This document shows, in pieces, positions 48,693-60,855 of a stretch of 64,000 nt of DNA (the stretch's first letter is position 1; each line of letters begins with the position of its first letter). Below the pieces are notes generated by a model, which saw only the letters and a program-made list of their open reading frames with translations, was not told the origin of the DNA and did no database searches. A program made the translations under genes and the position numbers. This DNA is from Cryphonectria parasitica EP155 (lineage: Eukaryota; Ascomycota; Sordariomycetes; Diaporthales; Cryphonectriaceae), in the NCBI RefSeq assembly GCF_011745365.1, contig NW_024468911.1, forward strand, positions 3,218,759 to 3,282,758. The letters run 5' to 3'.

Positions 48693-49384
48693 ATCTCTCC
48701 ATCCCCGCACCCCCCCCCCCTTACACGAAGGATGCCTGGAAGAATTGAGGAGAGAGGGGTGAAGTAACCCCGTGACACAAATACCCTGTAGCCATGATGA
48801 GGTGCTCGCACCCCTTGGCACTTAGTACGCGAAGCCGGTAGGGAGAGGGACTTTGGGTCTTTGGATTCTCTTATTCCTTGCTGCTATAGTAGAGAACTCG
48901 CAGCGATCAGTAATCATGGCACGGGGCTATTCAATGATTCCCCTGCTAGCGCCATTGTAGCCAGGTCTCGGAGGAGAAAGAAAAGGAAATCTAAGAGGGA
49001 AATGAATATTCACTCTGGGCTGTGTTTCTTACCCCCCTCTTGGCTCTTTGCAAACCTTCCATGCTATTGTAATCATACTAGAGATTCTTTTTTCTTTCTT
49101 TTTCTTCTCTTCTGGATTTTGATTAGAATTTGGCATCGGGTGTCACACCACCCCCTTCCCCCCTTCCTCCCTTTCGCTTCTTCGCTTATCTGCCCGAGCA
49201 AGCCACAGACGAGCACGTCCCGAAGATCTAGTCTCGGTGCGTGTCATCATTCATCATCGGAATGGACGATGAATGGGCAATTTTCCAATTCCATCACGAG
49301 TCATAATCTTAATTTATATATAAATATATACATATAGTCACATAAATGTACGTACAATATAGATGGCAAATAGAGAGAGAGAGA

Positions 49385-49406
49385 GACACACACACACACA
49401 CACACA
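49385..49406 (+). repeat. (GA)n/(CA)n microsatellite
   Basis: A short GA run at about 49374-49385 followed by a run of CA dinucleotides to 49406. It mirrors, on the opposite strand, the CT/GT arrays elsewhere in the gene-free region. Confidence 0.85.
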
Positions 49407-52400
49407 AATATAAACATGGGATTTCTGGATGAAATGATGGGAATCTGTCCCAGCCAGCCTCCTCCTCCTCCTTGCTCCCGTGAGGAAAGGGGAACCTAGT
49501 CCTGTTGAGAATCAAGACCCCTTTCAGCCCAAGCTTTCTCAGCTGAGCCTTCCTCCTGGACACCGCATCCATCTATGCCTTCCCACTCAGGTGAACAATA
49601 AGCTTTCTCCTTGTTGGAGCAAAAGAGGCGGTCAGCTGGCGAAACTGGTTTTTAATTGTATTTTACTTGTTTCACGTGAGCACAGGACAACATTGTATGA
49701 CAAAGTTCCAGGTTGCGTACCAAAGCAACATACGACACACAGAGAGAGACAGAGAAAAAAAACGGGCCGTACGAGATGTCCCTTGCTGGCCGTTCATGCA
49801 CCGTGTTTGGCTATATGGACACGGGGGGGGGAAAGGGGGGTCCCTGTCCTGGCCTATCCCTCAGCTGGCCATCCCATTTGCTTTCGTTGTCATTCGTGGG
49901 TTCTTCCGCTAAATGTTCGACCCTGACGACCCAGGGCAAAAGCAAAATGAAGGGCAGGGCTTGGCCTGGCTTAGGAGTAACCCCCCGGCTTTGGAACTAA
50001 GGCAGCAGCAGAAAACAAGATAGGGAATCAAGCCCCAGGGTGGACGAAGTTCGGGACTGATGGTACACACTGTTTAGGCCCCGTAGGCCCTTGCTATCCA
50101 TCATCCATGGGGCCGGCTCACGGCCTTTTTTTCTTGTCTTCTTTTGTCTTTTTCAAGGATCCTCAGGAAATACATTCCTACCCTCTTTTGGGCGGTGATG
50201 TGCACTGTGCGCTGTCCCTCTCCATTGATCTGCCCCCTTGATTTTTTCCTTCTCCTGCATTATCAAGATCCTCATGCCACGTGGGAAAAACCACTAGGGG
50301 CAACCACACGCCCGCCCTGCCGATCCTCTTTCATCATGCAAAGCGCGGCGTGAGGCGGCAGCCCCTTTGGCTCCAGGACGCTGCCCTGCGATCGGTCTCA
50401 GATTTTTTATATATTGATTCTACCCCAGGAGGAACAAATGTGAAACACTTGAGTGATCATGACCCAGAGTTCCGTCTGAAGGGAAGAGGAGAGCGGTGAG
50501 AGAGAGAGGCGCAAAAGACACTGGACCGGACCACCGATGATGGCCAAAGAAGCATTCTGACTGTCCATTCTTGTCTTCTCTCCCTCGTGTTTGCTTGTCG
50601 TCTTGCGCTAAATATAGAAGAAGAAAAAATCAGAAATAAATAAAGGTTCAAAGGGCGTTCTGCCGTCATGCTGGATCTTGCATCCCTCCATGTCGTGGCG
50701 GAGGAAAGAAGAAAGAAAAAGTCAAAAAGAGAAGGCGAATTGTAAAGACGGGGTCGCCGAGGTGGAGAGTTCCTGTTCTCTGCGCGCAACATGGCGGCGG
50801 ACAGAGCTGATTTGGCCATGGGTTGTTGTTTTGCTCCTTGCCTTCTCCTCTGGGACACGCTGGAGAACCACAAAAAGAAGAGAGAGATTCCCGATGTGGT
50901 CTGATTTGATCACTTTGGATGGTGGATGATGATCATGATGATCATGACGTTTGATGGCCACGACCCTGGGGCTTCACGCCGGAAAGCGCGACTGTGTTAT
51001 GCCTGCAGGTGTCGATAGTAGCTAGTAGTTGTACACATTATTACTATGCAAGTACTTTCTCCGTATTTTTTTTCTTCCTTTTTTCCTTGATCTTCCTTGG
51101 AGAACACCCCCCCCCCCAACCCCTCTCCCCCATATTTTCAGCCCTGCCGACCAGATTGCGATCTGGGCGATCCGACGTCAAATCTCGGCAACGCCACCAA
51201 AAATGACCAGTCCGGTGCAAAACACATGGATTGGTTTGCAGCCCAGCCCAGCCTCGCATCCAGCGCTTGATGAGGAAGGCCTGTCATGCAGTTGATGACA
51301 GCTCCGGTTTCCGATCTGGAACACGCTTTCTTCCCCTCTTTCGTCCCATATACCCCCTCCCCCCTTCTTTCCTTCCTGTATGGCCGGGCAAGGTCGGGCC
51401 TGCGTCGCTGTCTCCGGCTGGGGGGGCTTTTCGAGGCTAAGGCGGTGACCGACAGAATGACAACCAAGGGGTATTGGGATTGAAGGAGATAGGTGAGATT
51501 GTGACATTTCTCTCCTCCTCGTCATCATGGTCATCCCATCTTTGTGGTCCAAACGAACCACAACAGTGCTCGGTCATCAAACCGACACCCTAAGTAAGAA
51601 ATCACTTGCCTTCTCATTTTACTAATTGTAGCTCGAGGCGTTGTTGTGCGCGCGCCCGCTCGGAGTCTTCCGGCTGGGCACCGCCTGGTAAAATCCATTC
51701 TCTCACGTCCTCAAAGAAGTATCATTATGTATCCTCCTGCCTTGTGAAGAGAGCAGAGGTCTGGTTGGACCCACCGACTCAGCCAGCTGAATCGACCCTC
51801 AAAGCTGTTCCCAAAAGAACCATCTCCATTCTTCCCATCTCCGATGGAGCTTCGGTTCCTTTGGCACATGTCCTTAGATGCGGCCCAGTCCCTAGCTTCC
51901 TCTCCTTGGCAGCCAATCCTCCCGAGCAAAACTCTGGGTGGGGGGTTTTATCCTCATCCTCCTTGACAATAAAAGAAAAGAAGAAAAAAAAAAGACGAAC
52001 AGGAAATCACACGAGAAATGTCAAACAGAACTGATCGCCGTCCAGGATCCCAGAATCTTACCTGCTGCTGCCGCATGAACATGCTTTCTCGCCTCGCCGC
52101 TTAGCCTGCGGGTCGTCGTCGGGATATTTTCATTCCTTTCTACAACGCCCTAAGTCGTCAGCCGCGTCACAACACGCAGAGTTCACAGGGGTGTGTGTGG
52201 TGGGCAGCGACTGCTACTGGGAACGCACACTTGATGAATCCATTGCCGGTTCGTGATCCATCTCAAATCTCAAGTGCATGCATGAACCTTGGGCCTGGCT
52301 GGATATGTGGCTGGCTGGGTCCCTCTCTTTCTCTACTCTCACACACAATTCTCAGCGCTCCGCCTCGCTTCCGCCGTCCTTCTAGAAAAGGTCTTGGAAC

Positions 52401-54496
52401 GTTTCAACACCCCTTGATCCCGGCTTCAGGTAAGCGTGATGTATCCATCACGTCAGAAAAAGGAAGGCAGGAGGAGCCACAAGAGGAAGAAGTAGAAGAA
52501 AAAAAGAATGGGAAAAAGCAAAGTTTCGGGGATCGTCTCGTGGCAACAAGGGCCTTCGTCAGGCAAGGGGCCCTGGGGAAGGGTGACAAGAAAAAACAAA
52601 AAAAAACAAAAAATCCAGAAAAACAGGGACCAAACACGACCATATGGGATGGGACCCTCGGGCCACGCACGGTTGGCCCGCCCGCCCACGACCTACTGTA
52701 CTACTGCGGTTACGTACGATCTCGGCGTGTCCTTTTCCCCCCTCTCACATCCTTTCCCATCGTGAGCCATGTCGGCGTGGCAACCTGCTGCCGCTGCTAC
52801 CAAAGTGTAGATAGTATAGCACTATAGTATACTTTTGGGGGCCACGATTCCATCCACCCACTCTAAAGAAGGGGCCACCTTTTTATCTATTTATTGTTTC
52901 GGTCGACTCCAGCGCTCGTCTATGCGGCCGCGCCGCAGCAGTGCGAGCTGCACTTCTGCTGTACCGTTGCTATGATACCAAGTAGTAACGTAGCAGATGG
53001 CAGGCAACGCACGCGCCCGCGTCAGTGCGGATGGTGAACCATGTGGGAACGGGCGGGCGGAGACCTCTTCCCTGTCTGTCTCCTCCCCCTTCAGGATTCG
53101 AGAGATATCCTGCCTCCTCCTCCTCCTCTCTCTGTCTTTCTTTTCTTGTCTGCGCGAGATTGGACAACCCGCTTTCCCGTTAGGGTAACTCTTGCGTTAT
53201 TTCGTGTTGTGGATAGGATAGGAATTCCTTTTATACAAAAGCAGATACGCACACAGACAGAGGGGGGGGATACATAGCACATAGTACAACTTTCAGCCTC
53301 CTCTTGGCGGGCCTCCTCCCCTCCCCCAATTCTGCAGGACCATCTCTTTCACAATACTGAGACCAGAGCGGAGCAACCGAAAACAGCAGAAAGAAAAGAA
53401 AAAATAAGCAATTAAACTTGTAGAGCCATAAAAAAAATTTAAAAAAAGAAGGATATGAAAAGAGAGAGAACACCACAGAGAGGAAAACTCATACTGTATG
53501 GGTATATACATACCATGCATGTACTTACACAGACACACACCCCATACACCGCTTTTGCGGCTCTTGCTGAGACCCAGAACAGGCCGCCCCCAGGGCCTGG
53601 GCCTGGGCTGGGCTGAGTGGTTGGGTCTGCTTGAGATTGGATCTTGGGTGTTTTGTGGTAAAAGTACAGTACATTGCAGTCAGCTTAAGGGTACGCGCAC
53701 ACACCTGTTCGCAGGATCTGCCCGACCCAAAACACGTGGTTGTTCCCGCCTAACGGTCTAAGAAGTCACCACACGACGGCTCGATACATGCCTGTCCCAC
53801 GTTCCACCCCAGCTTCCTTCTTTTGTTGTCTTCTTATTTCTTTTCTTTTCCCTTCTATTGTCGTTTATGCTGCTGGGCTATCGGATCCTGTCCGCCCTGG
53901 GCCTCCTTCCCTTCCCTATTCCCCCATTATTCCTCCTCCAACCTGCATACGCGTAAATACATACCAGAGATAAGGTGGGAGGGATGAAATGGTAGAAGGG
54001 GATCGGGACCCAGCCAATGAATGACACTGACCTACCTTGACTCTCGCCTTCTCTCTCTTTATGACGCATCACACCGCCCCCCCCCCTCCCCGGCCTAGCA
54101 ATGGGGCAGGAGGAGGAAGGGGAAGACGAGGGAGACAAGGAACATGAGGACCCCTGATTCTGTTGTGGGATCTCAAGGGTACCACTGCGTAGCCAAGCAA
54201 AATACATATGGATGACCCTTTGGTTTAGTAGTACTGAAGTGTCTCGATTCCCGAGGGGGATCACCACCACCACGTAGCCAGGTAAAATGCACAAGGGACC
54301 TTTTGCACATTTTCCCCTTATTTGCTCCCGGGTAATCTCCGCCCAGATATAGCTCTCAAAATGACTTGAACGAGCGATGGGATAGAAGGGAGGCGGAGTA
54401 GTCGGTCGCGCGCGAGGCATCAAAATTAGCTACTTCCATATACCGTGACCATAGCACGTGCGAAACACCCGTAGCGTCGTAACAAATAGCAGCTAC

Positions 54497-54523
54497 AGTA
54501 GTCAGTAGTCAGCAGTCAGCAGC
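54497..54523 (+). repeat. Imperfect AGTAGTC/AGCAGTC tandem repeat
   Basis: Four tandem copies of a seven-base unit varying between AGTAGTC and AGCAGTC, in the gene-free region. Confidence 0.75.
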
Positions 54524-55689
54524 ACACCAGGTGGTTGGTTGATTGGTTGTGTCCAAAGACTGGACTGCTGCGTTGGGAGTAGAAGATGGGGGTTGGGGCG
54601 CCACCCAATGCCACAAGGAGGCGTCCTGCAATAAAAGCCACGCTAACCTCTTGTCCAGTGCCTGCCCCACCACCACTGGATGGTCTCTCTCTTGTTCGGG
54701 TTGCAGCTTGCCTGCTCTGCTTTGCTATCCCGGAAAGTCACGGGCATCATCGGCGGTGGAGCCCCGTTTTGATGGGGTCTTCCTGTTGGTCTAAAGTTCT
54801 CAAGCAAGCCTGAGGCGGAGTACGGGAATAGCGCCCGGAGGAGAGAGATGGGGGGCGCTGCGGTATGTCCGGCTGGGATTCTGAGTCAGAAGGTTCGTGA
54901 AGAAGGGTTGAAGAGCAGGGCAGCCAGACAGGTTTGGCAGGTTTGTTGATCTCAGGAACCCAGGCCAAGAAAAGCATACCGCAAATGCGAGAAGAGGGGA
55001 TTGTGGGGGGTTTGAGCTGTCACCGCCGCCGCCGCCTACTGTTACTCCTCCTCATCCTCCTCCGCAGACATCGTGTTCCTCTTTTGTCTCCAAGATTTCA
55101 GGGTTCGCTTCCCTCCCACTCCCACATAGTATCAAGGTTAGATACCACGGTACGGTATGACGGTTAAGCGGGTCAACCTCTCTCTCTCTTTTTCTTCTTT
55201 TCTTCTTTCTTTCACTCCCCTCCCCATCGTCTTCGCTTTGAGGATGTCGTCTCGCCGCCCCCCTCCGCCAAGACAAGCGCCCATGTGTGTCCGCAAAGAT
55301 AGAGTTTGTGGGTAGTTGAAAAATTGGACGGGCAAGTCCAAGGCGCCGATCAGCAGGGTACTAATGTATGGATACTATTATTATTACTGTTAGTACAAAC
55401 CAAACGGCCACAAGACGGGGTTAAATTAATTGTGGCGGCGGAGGAGGAGGAGGAGACGACGAAAGCGCGAGCATGTTAGGCATCGAGATGACAAGACGAC
55501 TTTGTAGGAGGGGGAGTGACTGACAAGTACTGTGTGCTAAGTAGAATTGTACCATAGCAGGTTAGTAAGTTAGGGCGAATCTTGCCTCTTCCGCCCCTAC
55601 CACTTCAGCACGCACGTACTTGTGTGGTACCGTAGACATGTCCAGACTGACCCCACATGCTGTGCATGCATTATGCCACCGACATTCTG

Positions 55690-55690
55690 T

Positions 55691-55744
<54 letters not shown>
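55690..55744 (+). repeat. Long adjoining (TC)n and (TG)n microsatellites
   Basis: About fourteen TC dinucleotides (to 55717) directly followed by about thirteen GT dinucleotides (to 55744). The longest dinucleotide array of the window, in the gene-free region. Confidence 0.95.
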
Positions 55745-58700
55745 CCTGCAGCCAGTGCCAATGCCTCGTTGCCATGTGCTGTGCCTCGTGTCTGCGCGGG
55801 CTGCAGGGGCCCAAACCCCCAGGGCGTGCGAGAGGAGATTGGCCACCTGCACGAGCCTCGAAGTAGGAAGGGGGGAAGGGGGTGGGGAGGAGGGGAAGGG
55901 GGGGCAGAAAAGGAAAGGGAAGAGAAAGGGCAAGAGCCAGGGGTCCCCTCACACCCCCTCCTGCCCTCCTCAACAAGGTGAGATGCGTGTGCTTCAGGCC
56001 TCGTGGGAGAAGCGTGCGGGAAGCGTGGGAAGGGAAAGCAACCGGAAGCCAGGAGTCACAAACCTGTGGCTCATCCCTGAAGCCATGTGCAGATCCTGCC
56101 GGGCCATGTTGTGCTTCCCTCCACATTCTTTTCCGGCCCCCTCCTGCTAGACTTGCAAGTCCACCCATGAGACCGCGACCTCCCCACCCTTTCAAGGCCC
56201 CCTGCCCGGCACGAAAGTTCGCTCTTTTCGTGCTGTCGCGCGACTGGCTGACTATCTCGAAGAGGGGGGGGGGGTGCGTGGGTAGGCGAACAAGGTGCGT
56301 GGTGGGGCCCCTCCTGCGGATGGTAACAAAACATGGACGACCCGCTCTCACACAGTGTGAGTGACGGATGATGAACCCTCATCACTTATCTCTCCATACA
56401 CAAAACCATACACAGTTTCTGTCTCATCCCCCCCCCAAGAGCACTTACTATTGTATTTTGTTGTGTCGTTTTTGATAGTGGATATACTCCATAGTATACA
56501 TCGTTTCAATTTTGACGGTCGAGATGCCTCTCTCCCTCTCCCCCTCTCTCCTCGTTTACCTCTAAGCGCGAGACAGGCGGGCCTTCGGCTAGAATTTAGA
56601 GAGAGAGAGGGTAAAGAAGGGACCCCTCAGCAGCGGGATACGACCCTGCTCAAGAGGGATAAATGCATGCCCCCCAAGAGGTTTCAGTCTCGATCCATTG
56701 GTTCTATTTTGGGGTCCAGAAAATGGGGAGCCTAGATGGTTGCAAACCCTCAACTTTGCTCCATATTTCTCGTATGCGCTGCAAACATCTTCTCATGTCT
56801 GGTGAGAAAGAAGGTCCTATCTACTCAAAACTATTTTCCCCCTTCATTTTTGTTTAAAAACCTTAATTCATGATTTTCTCTTTGCTCCAAGCTCTTTCCT
56901 CAAGGGGGGAGGGGTTGCTGCAGCAAGATGACAAAATCGACCGGGGCCCTTTTGTGGGCATCTACAGTAGCAAATCAGCACACCCCAGAGGATGCACTAC
57001 CACGTGGCATCCAGCTTCTTCACTCACACAGTATTGCTGCCCGTCATCATGGTGTGATCATCTTCCTTGGCTGCTTGGGGAGCTTATTCATGGCAGCAAT
57101 ACCAGGGCACATTCCAAAAAAACTTTTCCTTTTCTTCTTCTTTCCATATTGCTATCGGGTCGATAATCTATTTCCTGAACGTGGCGGCCCCTCTTTTCCT
57201 TTTCCTCATGCCATCATCGTTCTACAGGTCACCCGGAAGGCCCCTCCTTCTATGCTGTCGGGTCTTCCGTTGAAAGCGAGCCAGCCACACCAGCCCGGCA
57301 CAAGCTCTTGTCCCTTAGATCCCACGTGCTTTGACACTCACTTCTCAGGAACCAGAGTCAATGTCTTGTTCTTAGGGAAAAGGGCTTTTCATGTCATATT
57401 CAGCCGAGTCATGCGGGAATGCCTTTGCCGTCATGGGGACTCAAAATGTCGGCTCTTTCCCCTACCTCCCCGCGAACCGATCTATCACTTATCAACAGGC
57501 ATGATGAATGGATGATTGAATGGATATAGAGATGTCCTGGGTGAATGATGAATATACTGCTGCCAGGGGGTGTTGAGGGGCGGGGGTTGAGGTGGCAAGT
57601 GATTGAATGCTTCCAGAATACCGTTTCGATGTTTCCGTCGCTGTCGGTGGGCCGCCCTTGTCTCAGAGTCAGACGATGACGCCCGATCTTCTCCATTCTT
57701 GCTATCATCCCGCCCCTTGTCCTGTTCTAACTTTCTGTCATAAGTGATGAAAAGGGCTGTTCTGATGGCTGATCGTGTCTTATTTATACATGATACACCC
57801 TTGACAATAGGGAGGCTGCTTACGGCCCCTTTGTTGTGAGGACGGCAAGTTCGGGATTGGATGTGTGGCGTAGATGATTGGGAAGACGAGGGTTAAAGAG
57901 AGGCTAGGCAGAATAAACACATTGGTGTCAAATCTGACCCAGGTAGGTTTTGAAAATTCTCTCCTTTTTTTTATTATTTTTCGGTTTGGTCTTTTTACCT
58001 CATGAAGGGAAAGGGATCCCATGCACAGTATGTGCAGCACCAGCAACACTATGTATCATCGTGCTACTATTAGTACCGTAGTATGCAGTACTGGCCGCTA
58101 CCACACCTTTACAGGATGTGCCGGGGGTGCACTGTACGTAGTAGCAGTGATGTGAGGCTGCGGCGTCACCGGCCACTTCTATTGACCGGGACGAGCCCGA
58201 CTTGAGAAAAGTGCATAGTCAGATCTCAACCTCATGCTGTGCTCCCCTGCACGCTTTCTTTTTGTATCTTTTCCCCCTCCTTTTCTTCCTCTTTTCTTCT
58301 TTTTTTTTTTTTTACCCCCTCTAAGCTCATAAACTCTTTTAGCTTGAATGCCATAGGGAAGGGGGAGGGGAGAGTACGGGATATGTAAGCACTGCTGCGC
58401 TTCTGCTCCATACATTGGTACATTCTGTAAATTCATGTGGCTGCCAAGAGTGCCATGTGGCCGTCACCTTTGTTCCGTGCTTGCCACCCTATCTCGTGTG
58501 TGCCTCGAGTCTTCCCTGTCCCGGTCTCTCTACATGATATGTACATCCCATAGCAGTACCGTAATACCGTAGTACAGCTCTTATCTGTGCTCTCCCATTC
58601 TCTCTCACACCCATTCTCTCCCTCTCTGTCTCTCCTATGGTGGAGGACTGAAGACGCAGAATGTCACTGTCTAGAGTCGAACCATCGCGTTCAGAAAATT

Positions 58701-59518
58701 TGGGTCTTTTCCTAAGCGACCCGTCTGTTCCTTGCCTGGGCGGTACGTACAGTAGTAAAACCACCCCATACTAGTACTGTGCGAACGGCCTCTGCAGCAC
58801 CCCTGCAGAGAGTTCTCTACTACGTATCACCGAGGTACTGCACTGTACTTGTGCCCTTCACCTTTTTTGGCGCGCTCATCCACCCTGACGACACCCATGT
58901 CCTGCACCCTTGGGCGACTTGACCCCTCTTGTACCCACCATACTCCACGCCTTTAGCACATGGCGTTCGGGGTCTGCCCTGGTCCGCGCCCTGTCCTGCA
59001 AATCTCTCTCCCTTCTGATGATGGAGTACTCTGGTACCCAAGCAGATGGGGGAGTGGAGAGAGAGGGAGAGAGAGAGAGGGAAGGGAAAAGAGAGAGTGC
59101 GAGAGGAGAAGGAGAGAGCAGAACGGGGCAAAGGAAAGAGACACATTCTTTGGGTGTACCATTGTACCATACCACTTTTGTACCTCGCTCCTGCTCCATC
59201 GCGTTGCGCAGCAAAGGAACAAGCAGTAGCAGAGTACCCAGTAGCCAGGAAAACCGACCTGGACTAGAAAGAAAGAAGTTTGAGCTGCCAATCCGACACC
59301 CTTTTTCGGCACCTCCCAAGAACAGTCAAGACACACACACCCCTTCTCCCCTCCGAGTTCGTCCTCTGCCGTGTCCATCAAGACAAGCCTCTTTTGGAAC
59401 TTTGTGTGTTTGTGTGGGTGGGTGGTTCATCACTGTCACTTTGTCACTTTTTCACCCTCCAATTCTTTTTTTCCCCCCTCCCAATTACTGTTATTATTAC
59501 CTGCCGGCTCAGACTTCC

Positions 59519-59559
59519 TGTCAGGTCAGGTCACAGGTCAGATCAGGCCAGGCCAGGCC
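59519..59559 (+). repeat. Clustered AGGTCA-like repeats
   Basis: The hexamer AGGTCA appears three times within about 20 bases, followed by TCAGG and AGGCC variants. It lies 1.3 kb before the RGS start codon. A reverse-oriented array of the same hexamer lies at 60637-60660. Confidence 0.8.
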
Positions 59560-60636
59560 ACGCCCAGGTCGTCGTGTTCAATCCATCCATCCATCTCACC
59601 CAAGCCTGCAAATCCATCCGTCATTCAATCTCCTTCTGTCGCATCCGGCAGCGTGTGGTTTGAACCTACTGCAAGCCGCCACACGGCTACAGAAAGCCAA
59701 CCGAGGGGGCGTGAGCAATTGCTGCGTGCGTATTATCTTTCCTCTTTTCTCTCGACTCTTTCCCTTTTCACCATTCTCCCCTTCTCCCCTGGACACAGCT
59801 CACATCTCAACCCTTCTGACCCTGTTACTCATTCTTCCCTTTTCTCTTTTGGTCCTACGGGTTTTCCCCTTGATCTTTGTCCTCCACTTCCTCCTGTGAC
59901 TTCGCTTTCTTGTTCCCGGCCCATCCCGCCTCGCTTAATGATCGTCTCTCATCGCCATCACATCACGTAGCCAGCCCATCTGGACGCCTCCTCTGCTCCT
60001 CTGTGTCTCTCTCTATCTCTGTCTCCATCACACGCTCGTTGCTGCTCTGTTGGACACTGCCCACCCCAGCTGCACGAACACGGTTCAGTGACTGTACCTG
60101 CATCAATCAGCTGGATTTTGTATGGGTCGGTACATGTTACGGATCACTGCGCACGGCACGAGCGAGACACGACGACACGAGGGCCCCTCTGCTGCTCAAT
60201 GCCCGCTCATTTCCTGTCCAACAACGGCCAGCACGATCATCCCCTTTGCATCAGCAGGCAAGCCTTCTTTTTTTTGTTCCCTCATCCCCTGGCCTTCCCC
60301 TTCTTCCTCCTTGCCCTCTCCCCTCCTCTCATCTCCTAAAGATCCATCATCACACATCAGAAGGCCTCTTGCTCGTCCTCAAAAAGAGGCAAAGTGATGC
60401 GGCGTCCAGACAAACCCACAACCGACCACAAGTACATGCAACTACATCAACATCAAATAAAATACCACTGCCACTATTACCACCACCTCCACCTCCCATC
60501 ATCAAAATACCCACTCCATAGTCAGCCTGGTCCCGCCGGAATCTTGACAAGACTCAGTTGCCCTAGTCCATGTCACGTCGCTGGTGTCCACAATCCACCG
60601 CCGCCGCTGCCCTGCGCCTGGTCTTGGGCCTTGGAC

Positions 60637-60660
60637 TGACCTTGACCTTGACCTTGACCT
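60637..60660 (+). repeat. (TGACCT)4 tandem repeat
   Basis: Four perfect tandem copies of TGACCT, that is AGGTCA on the minus strand. The copies are followed by the variants TGAACC and TGACCC. It lies about 200 bases before the RGS start codon. Confidence 0.9.
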
Positions 60661-60815
60661 TGAACCTGACCCGATCTCCCCTCCCCCCATTTATCCTCCC
60701 ACCTCCTCTTGCACACCGCACACACGCAGCGCACACACAAGACCAGGACTAGAACCAGAAAAAGAAGACCCCGACCAAGGGACTTCTTTTCTTCTTTTTC
60801 TTTCTTTCCACTCTT

Positions 60816-60855
60816 GCTAACTCAAGACCTTCTTCTCTCTTTGGCCCTTTGTTAG
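60816..60855 (+). promoter_or_regulatory. Probable 3' splice site abutting the RGS start codon
   Basis: A branch-like GCTAAC (60816-60821) is followed by a pyrimidine-rich stretch and TTAG ending at 60855, directly before ATG 60856. This is the layout of a fungal intron end, so an intron in the 5' leader (or a longer coding region upstream) is likely. The matching donor was not identified. Confidence 0.5.

Larger units (their letters stand above)
42683..60855. other. 18-kb stretch without recognisable genes
   Basis: Bases 42683-60855 contain no exon chain I can join and no protein family I can recognise on either strand. Base composition is near that of the rest of the window, so it is not an AT-rich RIP block. 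The open frames present (for example 42951-43889 and 58910-59899) are strings of Ser, Pro, Arg and His from low-complexity DNA and overlap on both strands. The stretch is full of pyrimidine- or purine-rich runs, CT/GT dinucleotide repeats, (GTA)-type imperfect repeats and seven G or C runs of ten or more. It precedes the RGS gene, so most of it may be an extended promoter, leader or non-coding transcript region. By eye I saw no tRNA, 5S rRNA or transposon. Confidence 0.6.

Noticed and set aside
53094..53114. Hairpin CAGGAT...ATCCTG resembling a tRNA T arm
   Set aside because: The loop is nine bases rather than seven and no cloverleaf lies upstream.
58910..59899. 329-codon open frame on the plus strand
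   Set aside because: Ser, Pro, Phe and Arg/Glu low complexity from CT- and GA-rich DNA, with the opposite strand also open for most of its length.
59519..60660. Nuclear-receptor response elements (AGGTCA)
   Set aside because: Fungi lack classical nuclear receptors. The arrays are kept only as repeats of unknown meaning.
42683..60855. Degenerate transposon or RIP-mutated repeat
   Set aside because: No AT-rich, TA-biased composition, no reverse transcriptase or transposase fragments, and no terminal repeats seen by eye.
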